Assembly: GCF_019343195.1 (NCBI RefSeq)
Contig: NZ_RPHB01000002.1
Coordinates: 1-64,000, forward strand
Length of the DNA: 64,000 nt
Source of the DNA: Arthrospiribacter ruber
GTDB lineage: Bacteria; Bacteroidota; Bacteroidia; Cytophagales; Cyclobacteriaceae
Reading direction: 5' to 3'
The notes under the pieces: model-generated
What the model was told of the DNA's origin: nothing
Databases searched by the model: none
Seen by the model: the letters and a program-made list of their open reading frames with translations, nothing else
Position numbers and translations under genes: made by a program
Shown here: positions 27,953 to 38,170 of the stretch, in pieces
How the letters are laid out: every line of letters starts with the position of its first letter
Numbering within the stretch: position 1 is the first letter of the stretch

Positions 27953-30900
27953 ATGCGCAAATATTTAATTGCTTTATTAGCAGTAGGGTCATTTTTACTG
28001 TGTAAGTCAGTGTGGTCAATTGGACAAACTGACCAAATTAGATTTTCTTCCCTGGGGATTAAAGATGGGGTTTCGCATATGCAGGTGAACACCTTTTTGA
28101 AGGACACAACAGGATACATGTGGATAGGGACAGCCGCAGGACTCAATAGATATGATGGACACACAGTCAAGGTTTTCGAACACAAATCAAATGATTCCAC
28201 TACCCTGGATAATAATATGATTCTTGAACTTTTCACTGATCCATTGGGAAGGTTGTGTGTCAAAACTGAACTGGGAATAAATTTTTATGACCCGACTACT
28301 CAGACTTTTTCAAGAGATTATTCAAAATATTCAAGGAGATGGGGACTCGAAGGCCAGCAGGTACATAGCATTAAAAACCTTGATAATACCTGGTTTTTGA
28401 CTGATCATGGCTTGGCAAGATGGAATGCGATAAAACAAAAAGCTGAAACAATCCCTTCATTTACTTCCTATAAGTTAAGTGATATGGGAACTTATGGCCA
28501 TGAACTTTGGGCCATAAAAAGTGATGGAGTACTCTTAACTTACAACCTTCATCTTCAGGAAATTACCGAAATCGACAGTACTTTATACCAGCAAACGGAT
28601 GGGGACAAGGCATATCAATTAAAAATAGATTCAAGTGGGCGGGTTTGGATTTATCTCCCAGAAGAAAACTCAGGTTTGTATTGCTACCAAGACAAGGAAT
28701 GGCAACATTTCACAACAGAAACCCCAGGGTACACCTTAAGCAGCAACCTTGTAAGATCAGTTGAAGAAATCAAAAAAGGCGAAATCTGGGTAGGTACGGA
28801 TCATGGAGGAATTAATATCATCACTGAAGGCCAAGATGAAATAGCTTACCTGACAGCCAATAGTCAAACAGGACTCTCAGGTAACAGTATCTATACTATT
28901 TATAAAGATAGGGATGACTTTGTCTGGGTAGGAACGTATAAAAATGCAGTGAGCTTCTTTCATGAAAAATCCCTTCGCTTTTATCATCTTAGCGATCAGG
29001 AAAGGGGCAATTACAAACTCCCTTTTAATGATATCAACTCATTTTCAGAAGATCACAAGGGGAACTGGTTTGCCGGGACCAATGGAAAAGGAATACTCTA
29101 TTTTGATACAAACTCCGATTCCATCCAGTTATTCGACAGTTCTAATTTCCCGGAAATGCAAAGTGATATCATCGTTTCTCTCCTTTATGACAGCAAACAA
29201 AGGCTTTGGGCGGGCACTTATCTTGGTGGTTTGATTAAACTGGAAAAAGGAAAACTTACGGTTTATGACCAGGAGACTGTGAACCTTCCGGACATGAGTA
29301 TCTGGGAACTCTTTGAGGATTCTAAGGGAAGAATATGGCTAGGGACACTAACCGAAGGTATATTCTTATTTGATCCGGAGACAATGACTTTTTCAAGTCT
29401 GGAATTAAAGGACGGGCATGAATTGAACAACAATACATATATATCTGCCATTGAAGAGGATGATAATGGGAGAATATGGATCGGTGGGACTGCCGGGATA
29501 GATATCATTTATCCTGAATCGGGACAGGTTGAACACCTCAGCGAGGCCGATGGGTTAGCTCATGATTTTATCATGGATATCAAATCAGGTCCTTCAGGCA
29601 TTATGTGTGTAGGTAGCCGGGGCGGCCTTACTTTTATTTCAGAAAACAAAAACATTTCCAATTTCAGTGTAGCAGACGGACTTCCCCATTCCAATGTACT
29701 TTCACTTTTGTATCATCAAAATGAACTTTGGTTGAGCACACCACATGGATTGAGCGTGGTTCGGAATTTGATGACAGAAAGCAAAATCACCATCCAGGCT
29801 TTCAATGCCGATCAAGGACTTTTATACACTGGATTTAATGAAAATGCCGCCGCGGTATCCAGCAAAGGGGAATTGGTCTTTGGAGGCACCCATGGGATCT
29901 ATATAGTGGATCCCGGTCAATTTGAAGATGCTCTTTCCCAACCCAAAGTGGTGTTTTCCGATTTTGAATTGTTCAATAATAAACTGAGAATAGGGGAAAC
30001 AGTCAATGGGAGAACATTGCTGGGCCAAGACATCAATTATATCGATAAAATAGTCCTTAAACCCGGTGAAAACAGTTTTTCTGTTGGATTTACCAGTTTG
30101 GATTTTCTTAAAAACTCCAATTCAAAATACCGGTACAGGTTAAAAGGCTTTGAGAATAGCTGGCAAGAAAGCGACAACAAAAACCGAAGAGCCGTCTACA
30201 CAAACCTCAACCCGGGGAAATACCTACTTGAAATAAGTGCTGCAAATCCATCTGGTCAATTCAAGGAGACGAGTGCAACTTTGGCCATACAGATCCTGCC
30301 ACCTTTTTACCAGACTGGTTGGGCTTATTTCATGTATGCTGTTATGTTGTTGGGTGTTTTGTATTTTTCAAGGAGATTGATTTTGAGCCGTGCCAATGCA
30401 AAGTTTCAAATCGAACAAGAACGACGGGAAGCACAACAACTTCATGAACTGGACAAGCTAAAAATCAGATTTCTCACCAATCTTAGTCATGAATTCCGTA
30501 CTCCCATATCGCTTATCCTGGCCCCTATTGAGAAACTGCTAAGTTCTGAAAAAGAAAGCCCCAATAAGAAACAATATCAATTGATATACAAAAATGCCAA
30601 CCGCATTCTAAAACTTACTGATCAAATACTTGATTTTAAGAAATTGGAACAGGAAGAAGAAGGCCTCAACTTGCTGGAAGGTGATTTAATGGCTTTTATC
30701 AAGGATTTGATGAATTCCTTTTATGGAATTTCTGAAAGACAGGGTATCAAATTTGAATATCAATTGACGCCTCTGTCCTATTACACTTCTTTTGATATGG
30801 ATAAGCTGGAAAAAATCATTTTCAATCTACTTTCCAATTCTTTTAAATTTACTGCAGATTCAGGTACAGTCTCTGTAAAAACAAAAATCTCTGAGAATAT

Positions 30901-31993
30901 AGATGGAAGATCAATATTGACATTATGCGTAGCAGATAGTGGAGTGGGTATTCCGGCACACGACCAAGCCCGGCTTTTCGAAAGGTTTTATCAGGTCGAA
31001 TCCCACAAACACCTGACCAACACGAGGGGAAGTGGTATTGGTCTTGCGATAACAAAAGAATATGTAGATCTTCATGGCGGTTCTATCCATTTTGAAAGTA
31101 AGGTGGGTGTAGGCACGACTTTTTACGTTTCCCTTCCATTGAATGCTGTTGTCACACCAGTACCGGCGGAAGAACCCATTGCTCTGTCCAGCACCTTGGG
31201 TGAAAACAAAGTGAAAATCCTGGTGGCTGAAGACAATCCTGATTTTAGGGCATTTTTGATTGAATACCTTCAGGAAGATTTTCAGGTAATAGAGGCAAGT
31301 AACGGTAAAGAAGGCTGGAAAAAAACGCTTGCTTTTTCCCCTGATCTGATATTAAGTGATTTGATGATGCCTGAGGTAAATGGTATTTCCTTTTGTAGAA
31401 AGGTAAAAAATGATCCACGAACCTCGCACATACCTTTTATCCTGTTGACTGCCTTTACAGACAATGAGAGAAGGCTTCAGAGTATGGATATAGGTGCCAA
31501 TGATTATATCACAAAGCCCTTCAATTATCAGGTATTAAACTCACGAATAAAAAACCTTATTCAGGAACAACAAAATCTGAAAAATACGCTGGCAAAAAAA
31601 GTCAAAGTCAGCGCGAAGGATATCATTATAGATTCTGAGGATCAAAAATTTGTCTATAAAGTAACTGAAATAGTAGAGAAATTTCTTGAAAACCCTGAGT
31701 TCAACGTAAAGCAATTGAGTGACAATATGGCCATGAGCAGAGTACATCTGTACAATAAACTCACTGCATTGACAGGCATGACGCCACAGGAATTTATCCG
31801 GGACATGAGACTTAAAAGAAGTATTCAATATTTGGAAAAAAGTAAACTGTCTATCGCGGAAATTGCATATGCAGTAGGTTTTAACAGCCCAAAAGTTTAC
31901 AGTAAGTCTTTTAAGTCAACTTATGGTTATACCCCAAGTGATTTTTTATCCAGCCAACTTGCGAATTTCAAAAACTCCCCAAACACAGATTAA
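27953..31993 (+). CDS. Hybrid two-component system regulator (propeller sensor, kinase, receiver, AraC)
   Basis: A 1346-residue one-protein two-component system. Residues 1-25 form the signal peptide. Two Reg_prop propellers (about 30-690) and a Y_Y_Y domain (about 705-775) lie in the periplasm. After one membrane helix (about 788-808) come HisKA with His846 (LSHEFRTPISLI), HATPase_c with GSGIGLAITKEY, a receiver with Asp1136 (LSDLMMPEVNG) and an AraC-type DNA-binding domain (about 1240-1340, SIAEIAYAVGFNSPKVYSKS). Known members bind an oligosaccharide in the periplasm and switch on the adjacent polysaccharide utilisation locus, here the genes from 32128 to 40699. Confidence 0.95.
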   Translation: MRKYLIALLAVGSFLLCKSVWSIGQTDQIRFSSLGIKDGVSHMQVNTFLKDTTGYMWIGTAAGLNRYDGHTVKVFEHKSNDSTTLDNNMILELFTDPLGRLCVKTELGINFYDPTTQTFSRDYSKYSRRWGLEGQQVHSIKNLDNTWFLTDHGLARWNAIKQKAETIPSFTSYKLSDMGTYGHELWAIKSDGVLLTYNLHLQEITEIDSTLYQQTDGDKAYQLKIDSSGRVWIYLPEENSGLYCYQDKEWQHFTTETPGYTLSSNLVRSVEEIKKGEIWVGTDHGGINIITEGQDEIAYLTANSQTGLSGNSIYTIYKDRDDFVWVGTYKNAVSFFHEKSLRFYHLSDQERGNYKLPFNDINSFSEDHKGNWFAGTNGKGILYFDTNSDSIQLFDSSNFPEMQSDIIVSLLYDSKQRLWAGTYLGGLIKLEKGKLTVYDQETVNLPDMSIWELFEDSKGRIWLGTLTEGIFLFDPETMTFSSLELKDGHELNNNTYISAIEEDDNGRIWIGGTAGIDIIYPESGQVEHLSEADGLAHDFIMDIKSGPSGIMCVGSRGGLTFISENKNISNFSVADGLPHSNVLSLLYHQNELWLSTPHGLSVVRNLMTESKITIQAFNADQGLLYTGFNENAAAVSSKGELVFGGTHGIYIVDPGQFEDALSQPKVVFSDFELFNNKLRIGETVNGRTLLGQDINYIDKIVLKPGENSFSVGFTSLDFLKNSNSKYRYRLKGFENSWQESDNKNRRAVYTNLNPGKYLLEISAANPSGQFKETSATLAIQILPPFYQTGWAYFMYAVMLLGVLYFSRRLILSRANAKFQIEQERREAQQLHELDKLKIRFLTNLSHEFRTPISLILAPIEKLLSSEKESPNKKQYQLIYKNANRILKLTDQILDFKKLEQEEEGLNLLEGDLMAFIKDLMNSFYGISERQGIKFEYQLTPLSYYTSFDMDKLEKIIFNLLSNSFKFTADSGTVSVKTKISENIDGRSILTLCVADSGVGIPAHDQARLFERFYQVESHKHLTNTRGSGIGLAITKEYVDLHGGSIHFESKVGVGTTFYVSLPLNAVVTPVPAEEPIALSSTLGENKVKILVAEDNPDFRAFLIEYLQEDFQVIEASNGKEGWKKTLAFSPDLILSDLMMPEVNGISFCRKVKNDPRTSHIPFILLTAFTDNERRLQSMDIGANDYITKPFNYQVLNSRIKNLIQEQQNLKNTLAKKVKVSAKDIIIDSEDQKFVYKVTEIVEKFLENPEFNVKQLSDNMAMSRVHLYNKLTALTGMTPQEFIRDMRLKRSIQYLEKSKLSIAEIAYAVGFNSPKVYSKSFKSTYGYTPSDFLSSQLANFKNSPNTD

Positions 31994-32127
31994 ATTGTAT
32001 TTTTTTAACAAATTTTTACCTTTTTAACCTCAGAACCCCCTATTCTTAACATTTAGAACCCTTCATCTATCACATTTTTTCCAGTTTTGGGACAATAATT
32101 AACATTATCAATAACCCAAAATTTCTT

Positions 32128-34977
32128 ATGAAGCTTTTTTACTTCCTGCTATCTGGATTGGTGATATTCACATCCAACCTTGTTCTGGCCAATGATCATA
32201 TTACGGTGACAGATAAGGGTCTTGTCATACGTTTTGAAGCTGCCCCAGACGGCACCAAAGTTCTCCGTCTGGAAGCTGTCACTTCAGAAATCTTCCGTGT
32301 TTCGGCTACTTCGAAGTCTGAATTTAAAGAGACCAATAGTTTAATGGTCAAAGAGGATTTGTCTTATGAGGCAAACTGGCAGCATGAAATAGATGCTGAC
32401 ACCTTACGCATGTGGACTGATAAAGTCACTGCCCATGTCAATTTGAAAACTGCCGAGATACTTTTCAAAGATCCTTCGGGAAAAATCATCCTTAAGGAAA
32501 AAACCGGAGGAGGCCGGCGCTTTGATTCTGCATCAACTGAAGAAAACAGCTACTCTAGCTTCTCTCAGCATTTTCAAAAAAATGAAGCAGAGGGAATATA
32601 TGGTTTAGGCCAACATCAGGCCGGACTGTTCAATTATCGGGACAGACATGTTGATCTCACCCAATACAATGGTGTGGCTGTAGTACCTTTTATGATTTCC
32701 ACCAACCAATACGGTTTGCTTTGGGACAATAATTCAATCACCAAATTTGGGGACACACGGATTCCGGAACCTATTTCCAAATTAACCCTACAACCGGGAC
32801 TGGAGGATGATGCTAAGGGCCTCAAAGCCATTTATGCTTCCGATCGCAGCAATCCTACAAAAGGATTAGAAAGACTTGAAAGCACAATTGCCTATACAGA
32901 CCTACCTTCATTGAAAAACCTGCCGGAATTTGACCAGCACCGTGGTGCTGTGACCTGGACAGGCTATATCACTCCTGAGCATGTAGGGATCCATACTTTT
33001 AAGCTCATCTACTCCGGCTACATCAAAATCACCATGAATAACCAAGTCTTGATGGATACCTGGAGAGAAAGCTGGAATCCGGGTTTTGAGGAATTTGATT
33101 ATGATTTATCCAGTACTGCCACTGCAGTAAAAATAGAATGGATACCTGAGTCTGATCAATCATTTCTAGACCTCAGCTATTTAAAACCTTTGGAAGGCAA
33201 GGAAGAGGATTTATTTGGATTTGCTTCTGAAGCAGGTGAATACCTGGACTATTACTTCATTTATGGTGAGGAGATGGATGATGTTATTTCAGGCTATAGA
33301 ACACTTACTGGCAAGGCCAAGATTATGCCTAAATGGGTGATGGGATTTTGGCAAAGCAGGGAGCGCTATAAGACCCAGGAAGAGTTGTTGGAAACAGTCA
33401 GAAATTTCCGGGAAAAACAAATCCCGCTCGACAATATAGTACAGGATTGGTCCTACTGGGAAGAAGATGCATGGGGAAGTCACGAATTTGACAAGGATCG
33501 GTTTCCGGATCCAGAGGCAATGATCAAGGAAGTACATGACCTGAATGCCAGGATAATGATCAGTGTTTGGCCAAAATTCTATGAAGGAATTGACAACAAT
33601 CGGGTAATGGATGAAAAGGGCATGCTTTACCGGCAAAACATTGTAAATCAGCAGAAAGACTGGATAGGAGAAGGTTATGTTTCCACATTTTATGATGCCT
33701 TTAATCCAGCCGCAAGGTCCATGTTTTGGGACCAGTTGAACAAGCGGCTGTTCAGCATAGGAATTGATGCCTGGTGGCTGGATGCAACTGAGCCTGATAT
33801 CCACTCCAATGCTTCTATAAGTCAGAGAAAAACATTGATGGACCCAACTGCCCTGGGGTCTTCCACGGCATTTTTCAATGCCTATTCCCTGGTCAATGCC
33901 AAAGGCATCTACGAAGGGCAAAGAAAAGCAGCACCTGACCAACGTGTATTTATCCTGACGAGATCGGCATTTGCAGGCATTCAACGCTATAGCGCTGCAA
34001 CCTGGAGTGGCGATATAGCCAGCCGTTTTGATGAAATGGAAAGACAAATTGCAGGAGGGTTAAACTTTTCTCTATCAGGTCTCCCTTATTGGACAACGGA
34101 TATAGGAGGTTTTTTTGTGGAAGATAAGTATGATAGACCACATCCTGAAGGGGACGCATTGGATGAATGGAGGGAACTGAATACACGCTGGACTCAATTT
34201 GGAGCATTTACCCCCCTGTTTAGGGCTCATGGACAATATCCACATCGTGAAATCTACAATATTGCCCCGGAAGAACACCCTGCTTATCAGTCCATGCTTT
34301 ATTACAACAAGCTGAGATATCGTTTGATGCCATATATCTATAGCATAACAGGGGCTGTTTATCATGAAGACAATACGATCATGCGTCCCTTGGTAATGGA
34401 TTTTAAAGACCCGAAGGTCCGTGATATCGGTAACCAATACATGTTTGGACCATCAATTATGGTGACTCCAGTGACTGTCTATCAGGCAAATACCAAAGCC
34501 GTATATCTTCCAAAACATGCCGGTTGGTACGACATGTACTCAGGAAAATTTTTAGAAGGTGAGCAGACAATTACAGCAGAGGCCCCTTATGAGCGCATGC
34601 CTCTCTTTATAAAAGCGGGTGCAATCATCCCATTTGGATCCGAAATTTTCCACACCGCTGAGCGCATGCAAGATGAAATTCTCCTCTTTGTTTATGCGGG
34701 TAATGATGGGGAATTCTGCCTGTATGACGACGGACATACTGACTATGCCTATGAAAATGGCCAGTTTGATAAAATACTTATTTCTTACAGTGAGCAGGAT
34801 AAAACGCTGAAAATAAATGAAAGGGTTGGCAAAAAACATCAAAACAGAGTGGACAAAATTGATTTCAAAGTAATAGTCATAGACCGGGACAAACCCAAGC
34901 CACTGGATTTTGACCAAATCCCTGACTTCAGTTTCAGCTATACCGGAGAAGCACTTTCGATTAAACTAAACAATTAA
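32128..34977 (+). CDS. GH31 alpha-glycosidase with inserted PA14 domain (alpha-xylosidase-like)
   Basis: A 949-residue secreted or periplasmic enzyme (signal peptide about 1-21). An N-terminal beta-sandwich (GIYGLGQHQAGLFNYRDR) is interrupted by a PA14 domain at about 250-360 (TWTGYITPEHVGIHTFKL). The GH31 TIM barrel follows, with nucleophile Asp552 in WWLDATEPD and acid/base Asp629 in WSGD. The C-terminal beta domains include AGNDGEFCLYDDG. GH31 enzymes with an internal PA14 include xyloglucan alpha-xylosidases (CjXyl31A/BoGH31A type), so action on alpha-xylosyl or alpha-glucosyl side chains is likely but not certain. It is the first gene after the regulator. Confidence 0.88.
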   Translation: MKLFYFLLSGLVIFTSNLVLANDHITVTDKGLVIRFEAAPDGTKVLRLEAVTSEIFRVSATSKSEFKETNSLMVKEDLSYEANWQHEIDADTLRMWTDKVTAHVNLKTAEILFKDPSGKIILKEKTGGGRRFDSASTEENSYSSFSQHFQKNEAEGIYGLGQHQAGLFNYRDRHVDLTQYNGVAVVPFMISTNQYGLLWDNNSITKFGDTRIPEPISKLTLQPGLEDDAKGLKAIYASDRSNPTKGLERLESTIAYTDLPSLKNLPEFDQHRGAVTWTGYITPEHVGIHTFKLIYSGYIKITMNNQVLMDTWRESWNPGFEEFDYDLSSTATAVKIEWIPESDQSFLDLSYLKPLEGKEEDLFGFASEAGEYLDYYFIYGEEMDDVISGYRTLTGKAKIMPKWVMGFWQSRERYKTQEELLETVRNFREKQIPLDNIVQDWSYWEEDAWGSHEFDKDRFPDPEAMIKEVHDLNARIMISVWPKFYEGIDNNRVMDEKGMLYRQNIVNQQKDWIGEGYVSTFYDAFNPAARSMFWDQLNKRLFSIGIDAWWLDATEPDIHSNASISQRKTLMDPTALGSSTAFFNAYSLVNAKGIYEGQRKAAPDQRVFILTRSAFAGIQRYSAATWSGDIASRFDEMERQIAGGLNFSLSGLPYWTTDIGGFFVEDKYDRPHPEGDALDEWRELNTRWTQFGAFTPLFRAHGQYPHREIYNIAPEEHPAYQSMLYYNKLRYRLMPYIYSITGAVYHEDNTIMRPLVMDFKDPKVRDIGNQYMFGPSIMVTPVTVYQANTKAVYLPKHAGWYDMYSGKFLEGEQTITAEAPYERMPLFIKAGAIIPFGSEIFHTAERMQDEILLFVYAGNDGEFCLYDDGHTDYAYENGQFDKILISYSEQDKTLKINERVGKKHQNRVDKIDFKVIVIDRDKPKPLDFDQIPDFSFSYTGEALSIKLNN

Positions 34978-34993
34978 ATAAACCAAATAACCC

Positions 34994-35086
34994 ATGAAAA
35001 ATAACAGACCAATTCAACGCAGGATTTTGCGGAAAGAAAGCAAAATGATAAGCAATAAACCAAAAATTCACAACACGAACCTATGA
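34994..35086 (+). CDS. Possible 30-residue leader ORF coupled to susC
   Basis: An ATG at 34994 opens a short, very basic frame (MKNNRPIQRRILRKESKM and on) whose TGA overlaps the susC start codon as ATGA at 35083-35086. This would allow re-initiation at susC. There is no codon-usage or homology evidence and the overlap can arise by chance. Confidence 0.25.
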   Translation: MKNNRPIQRRILRKESKMISNKPKIHNTNL

Positions 35087-38000
35087 AAAAGACTTTAGCC
35101 AGTATTTTAGCTTGGCTATTGCTGCTGCCGGCAGCAATGGCTCAACAAAATGTAATAGGCCAAGTCACCGACGGTGACACGGGAGAGCCTATTCCCGGTG
35201 TGAGCATCCTCGTCCGGGGAACCGGACAGGGTACAATAACTGACATTGATGGTACTTACAACTTAAGTGTAGATCAGGAAAATGCCGTATTGGTTTACTC
35301 CTTTTTAGGATATATCAAGCAAGAAGTAGCTGTTGGCAACAGGAGTGAAATCAATGTAACCTTGGAGCCTGATCTTAGTGATCTGGAAGAGGTGATAGTA
35401 GTTGGTTACGGTGTACAGAAAAAGAAAGTCGTCACCGGTGCAACAGTACAGGTGGATGGGGATAAACTTAAAAGCCTGAGCACTACCCAACCACTGGAAG
35501 CCCTACAAGGTCTGGCACCGGGAGTTCAGATATCTGCCACTTCAGGGCAGCCGGGAGAAAGTATGCGTGTGGTTATCAGAGGATTGGGCACTATAGGAGA
35601 TGCCTCACCACTGTATGTAGTGGATGGGGTTTTGACCAATGACATTTCATATCTCAACCCAGCTGATATAGAATCGATTGATGTCCTAAAGGATGCAGCC
35701 TCAGCTGCCATATACGGTTCCCAGGCTGCCAATGGTGTGGTGTTGGTGACTACCCGCAGAGGCCGGAGAGGAGAAAGAGCTACCGTAACATATGATATGT
35801 TTTACGGAGTTCAAAACACACCTAGAACTACGAAAATGCTCAATGCCTATGAATATGGCACCATCATGAATGAGGCGGCCATCAACTCAGGAGGGCGTCC
35901 ATACTTTTCGCAGGATCAATTAAATGAATTTGGACAGGGTACCATGTGGTTGGACGAAATGTTTGCCAACAATGCGGTAAACCAAAACCATGTATTGGGT
36001 TTGCAGGGTGGAAGTGAAAATTCCATCTATTCGGTTTCTCTGGCATATACCGGGCAAGAAGGTATTGTGGGGGGGAGTGACCTTTCAAATTTTGAGCGGT
36101 ACAATATCCGCGTAAATTCAGAGCATCATTTATACAATGATGTGCTGACCATCGGACAAAATCTTACCATCTCGAACAGACAGTCTTCAGGTGTCGGGGT
36201 TGGCGATCAGTATAACAATGCCCTGAGGGGTGCCTTTAATACCTCTCCCCTAGTACCGATGTTTGATGAAAACATGAATTTTTATGACAACAGCAACTCA
36301 GATTGGAATCCAAACGAAGCCAATCCTTATGCTTTGATGTATTATCAGAACCAAAACCTTAACAATAACCAGCGTATTCTTGGGGATGTATACATGGTTT
36401 TGGAGCCGATAAAAAATCTCCGGTTCCGAACAAGCGTAGGTTTGGATTATTATTCAAATGAAGGAAGATCTTTTACCCCTACCTATCAACTTTCTTCCTT
36501 TGCATTTTCATTGTTTTCGAGTGCTCACCAAAATATGGGAAAAGGTAGAACTGTTCTGTTTGACAACCTGTTGACCTACAATTTCTCCCTGAATGACAAG
36601 CACAACTTTGAGACCATGGTAGGAAGTTCTATGTTTCAGTTTCAAGGTTCATACATGTTTGCAAGTAACCGTGATGTAATCATTGAAGACCTAAAATATG
36701 CCTGGTTATCCAATACTACCAATGTGGATGGGGCCAACATCAATTTAGGAGGAGGACCGGCTGACCCAGATAACAGGATGTCTTATTTTGGAAGAATCAA
36801 TTACAATTACAATGAAACATATCTACTGAATCTGACTTACCGTGCTGATGGTGCGTCCCGATTTGCAAGAGGTAACCGGTTTGGTTTTTTCCCTTCCATT
36901 TCAGCGGGTTGGGTGATCAGTAACGAACCCTTTATGGCTCCATTGGAAAACACCTTGGAATTCCTGAAACTCCGTGCAAGTTGGGGTCAGGTAGGTAATA
37001 TGAATATTGGATTTTTTCAATTCATGGCTCCGGTATCTATTTCCAATACAAACTATTTTTTCGGACCTGGTGAAGGAACAGAGGGTTTGGTACCGGGAGC
37101 TTATCCCAGCAGGTTAGGGAATACAGATTTGCTGTGGGAAACCTCCGAACAGGCAAACATCGGTATAGACGCACAGCTATGGCAGGGCAGGTTGACAGTG
37201 AATTTTGATTGGTACAACAAAATCACAAGGGATTGGCTGATAGAAGCCCCTATCCTATCCACTGCTGGTGCAGCACCTCCATTTATCAATGGTGGGGATG
37301 TTCAAAATACCGGTGTTGAGTTGGCCTTATCCTATAATAACCGGGCAGGTCAATTAAATTATAGCATTGGTGTAAATGGAGCCTATAACAGAAACCGGGT
37401 AGGAAATATCCCAACAAGAGACGGTATCATCCATGGCCAGGCAAATCAGTTATTTGACAATTCGATGCCTTTTTATCGTGCACAGAATGGGTTCCCTATC
37501 GGTTACTTCTGGGGATTACAGACGGATGGTATCTTCCAGTCAGAGCAAGAGGTAAGGGATCACAGATCAGGAGAGACCATCATACAGCCAAATGCCGAAC
37601 CAGGTGATGTCCGTTATGTAGATGTCAATGGCGATGGAGTTATTGATGACTCGGACCGTGTCATGTTAGGTGATCCAAATCCTGCGTATACCTTTGGCCT
37701 TACCTTCTCTGCGGATTATAAGGGGTTTGATTTCAACTTTTTGGCAAACGGGGTAGCCGGCAATCAGATTGTTCAGACTTACCGTAACCATGCCAATCCA
37801 TACGCCAACTATACGACTGCCATATTGGACAGATGGCATGGACCGGGCTCTTCCCATACGATGCCAAGAGTAACCGAGGATGCCAGAAACTGGACAAACT
37901 TCTCAGATCTGTATATACATGATGGGGATTTTTTAAGAATCAGCAACATCACTTTAGGTTACGACCTCAACAGGATCCTCAACAATGAAAAACTGGGGCA

Positions 38001-38160
38001 AGTCAGAATATATGCCTCTGTGCTCAACCTCTACACCTTTACCAAATATGAAGGAATGGATCCTGAAATCGGGTATGGAAGCAGTTTTTCTTCGGGAGTG
38101 GATTTAGGATTTTATCCTCGACCACGGACTATGATGCTGGGGGCAAATATTAGATTCTAA
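35083..38160 (+). CDS. SusC/RagA family TonB-dependent glycan transporter
   Basis: A 1025-residue receptor with signal peptide (about 1-20), CarboxypepD_reg (about 22-98, GQVTDGDTGEPIPGVSILVR), then VIVVGYGVQKKK and a plug with SPLYVVDGVLTN and AAIYGSQAANGVVLVTT, and a barrel ending in RTMMLGANIRF. No STN domain is present, in keeping with control by the hybrid two-component protein rather than an ECF sigma. Its SusD starts 10 bp downstream. The ligand is inferred to be an oligosaccharide cleaved by the GH31 enzyme encoded upstream. Confidence 0.95.
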   Translation: MKKTLASILAWLLLLPAAMAQQNVIGQVTDGDTGEPIPGVSILVRGTGQGTITDIDGTYNLSVDQENAVLVYSFLGYIKQEVAVGNRSEINVTLEPDLSDLEEVIVVGYGVQKKKVVTGATVQVDGDKLKSLSTTQPLEALQGLAPGVQISATSGQPGESMRVVIRGLGTIGDASPLYVVDGVLTNDISYLNPADIESIDVLKDAASAAIYGSQAANGVVLVTTRRGRRGERATVTYDMFYGVQNTPRTTKMLNAYEYGTIMNEAAINSGGRPYFSQDQLNEFGQGTMWLDEMFANNAVNQNHVLGLQGGSENSIYSVSLAYTGQEGIVGGSDLSNFERYNIRVNSEHHLYNDVLTIGQNLTISNRQSSGVGVGDQYNNALRGAFNTSPLVPMFDENMNFYDNSNSDWNPNEANPYALMYYQNQNLNNNQRILGDVYMVLEPIKNLRFRTSVGLDYYSNEGRSFTPTYQLSSFAFSLFSSAHQNMGKGRTVLFDNLLTYNFSLNDKHNFETMVGSSMFQFQGSYMFASNRDVIIEDLKYAWLSNTTNVDGANINLGGGPADPDNRMSYFGRINYNYNETYLLNLTYRADGASRFARGNRFGFFPSISAGWVISNEPFMAPLENTLEFLKLRASWGQVGNMNIGFFQFMAPVSISNTNYFFGPGEGTEGLVPGAYPSRLGNTDLLWETSEQANIGIDAQLWQGRLTVNFDWYNKITRDWLIEAPILSTAGAAPPFINGGDVQNTGVELALSYNNRAGQLNYSIGVNGAYNRNRVGNIPTRDGIIHGQANQLFDNSMPFYRAQNGFPIGYFWGLQTDGIFQSEQEVRDHRSGETIIQPNAEPGDVRYVDVNGDGVIDDSDRVMLGDPNPAYTFGLTFSADYKGFDFNFLANGVAGNQIVQTYRNHANPYANYTTAILDRWHGPGSSHTMPRVTEDARNWTNFSDLYIHDGDFLRISNITLGYDLNRILNNEKLGQVRIYASVLNLYTFTKYEGMDPEIGYGSSFSSGVDLGFYPRPRTMMLGANIRF

Positions 38161-38170
38161 ATAAAAGGAC

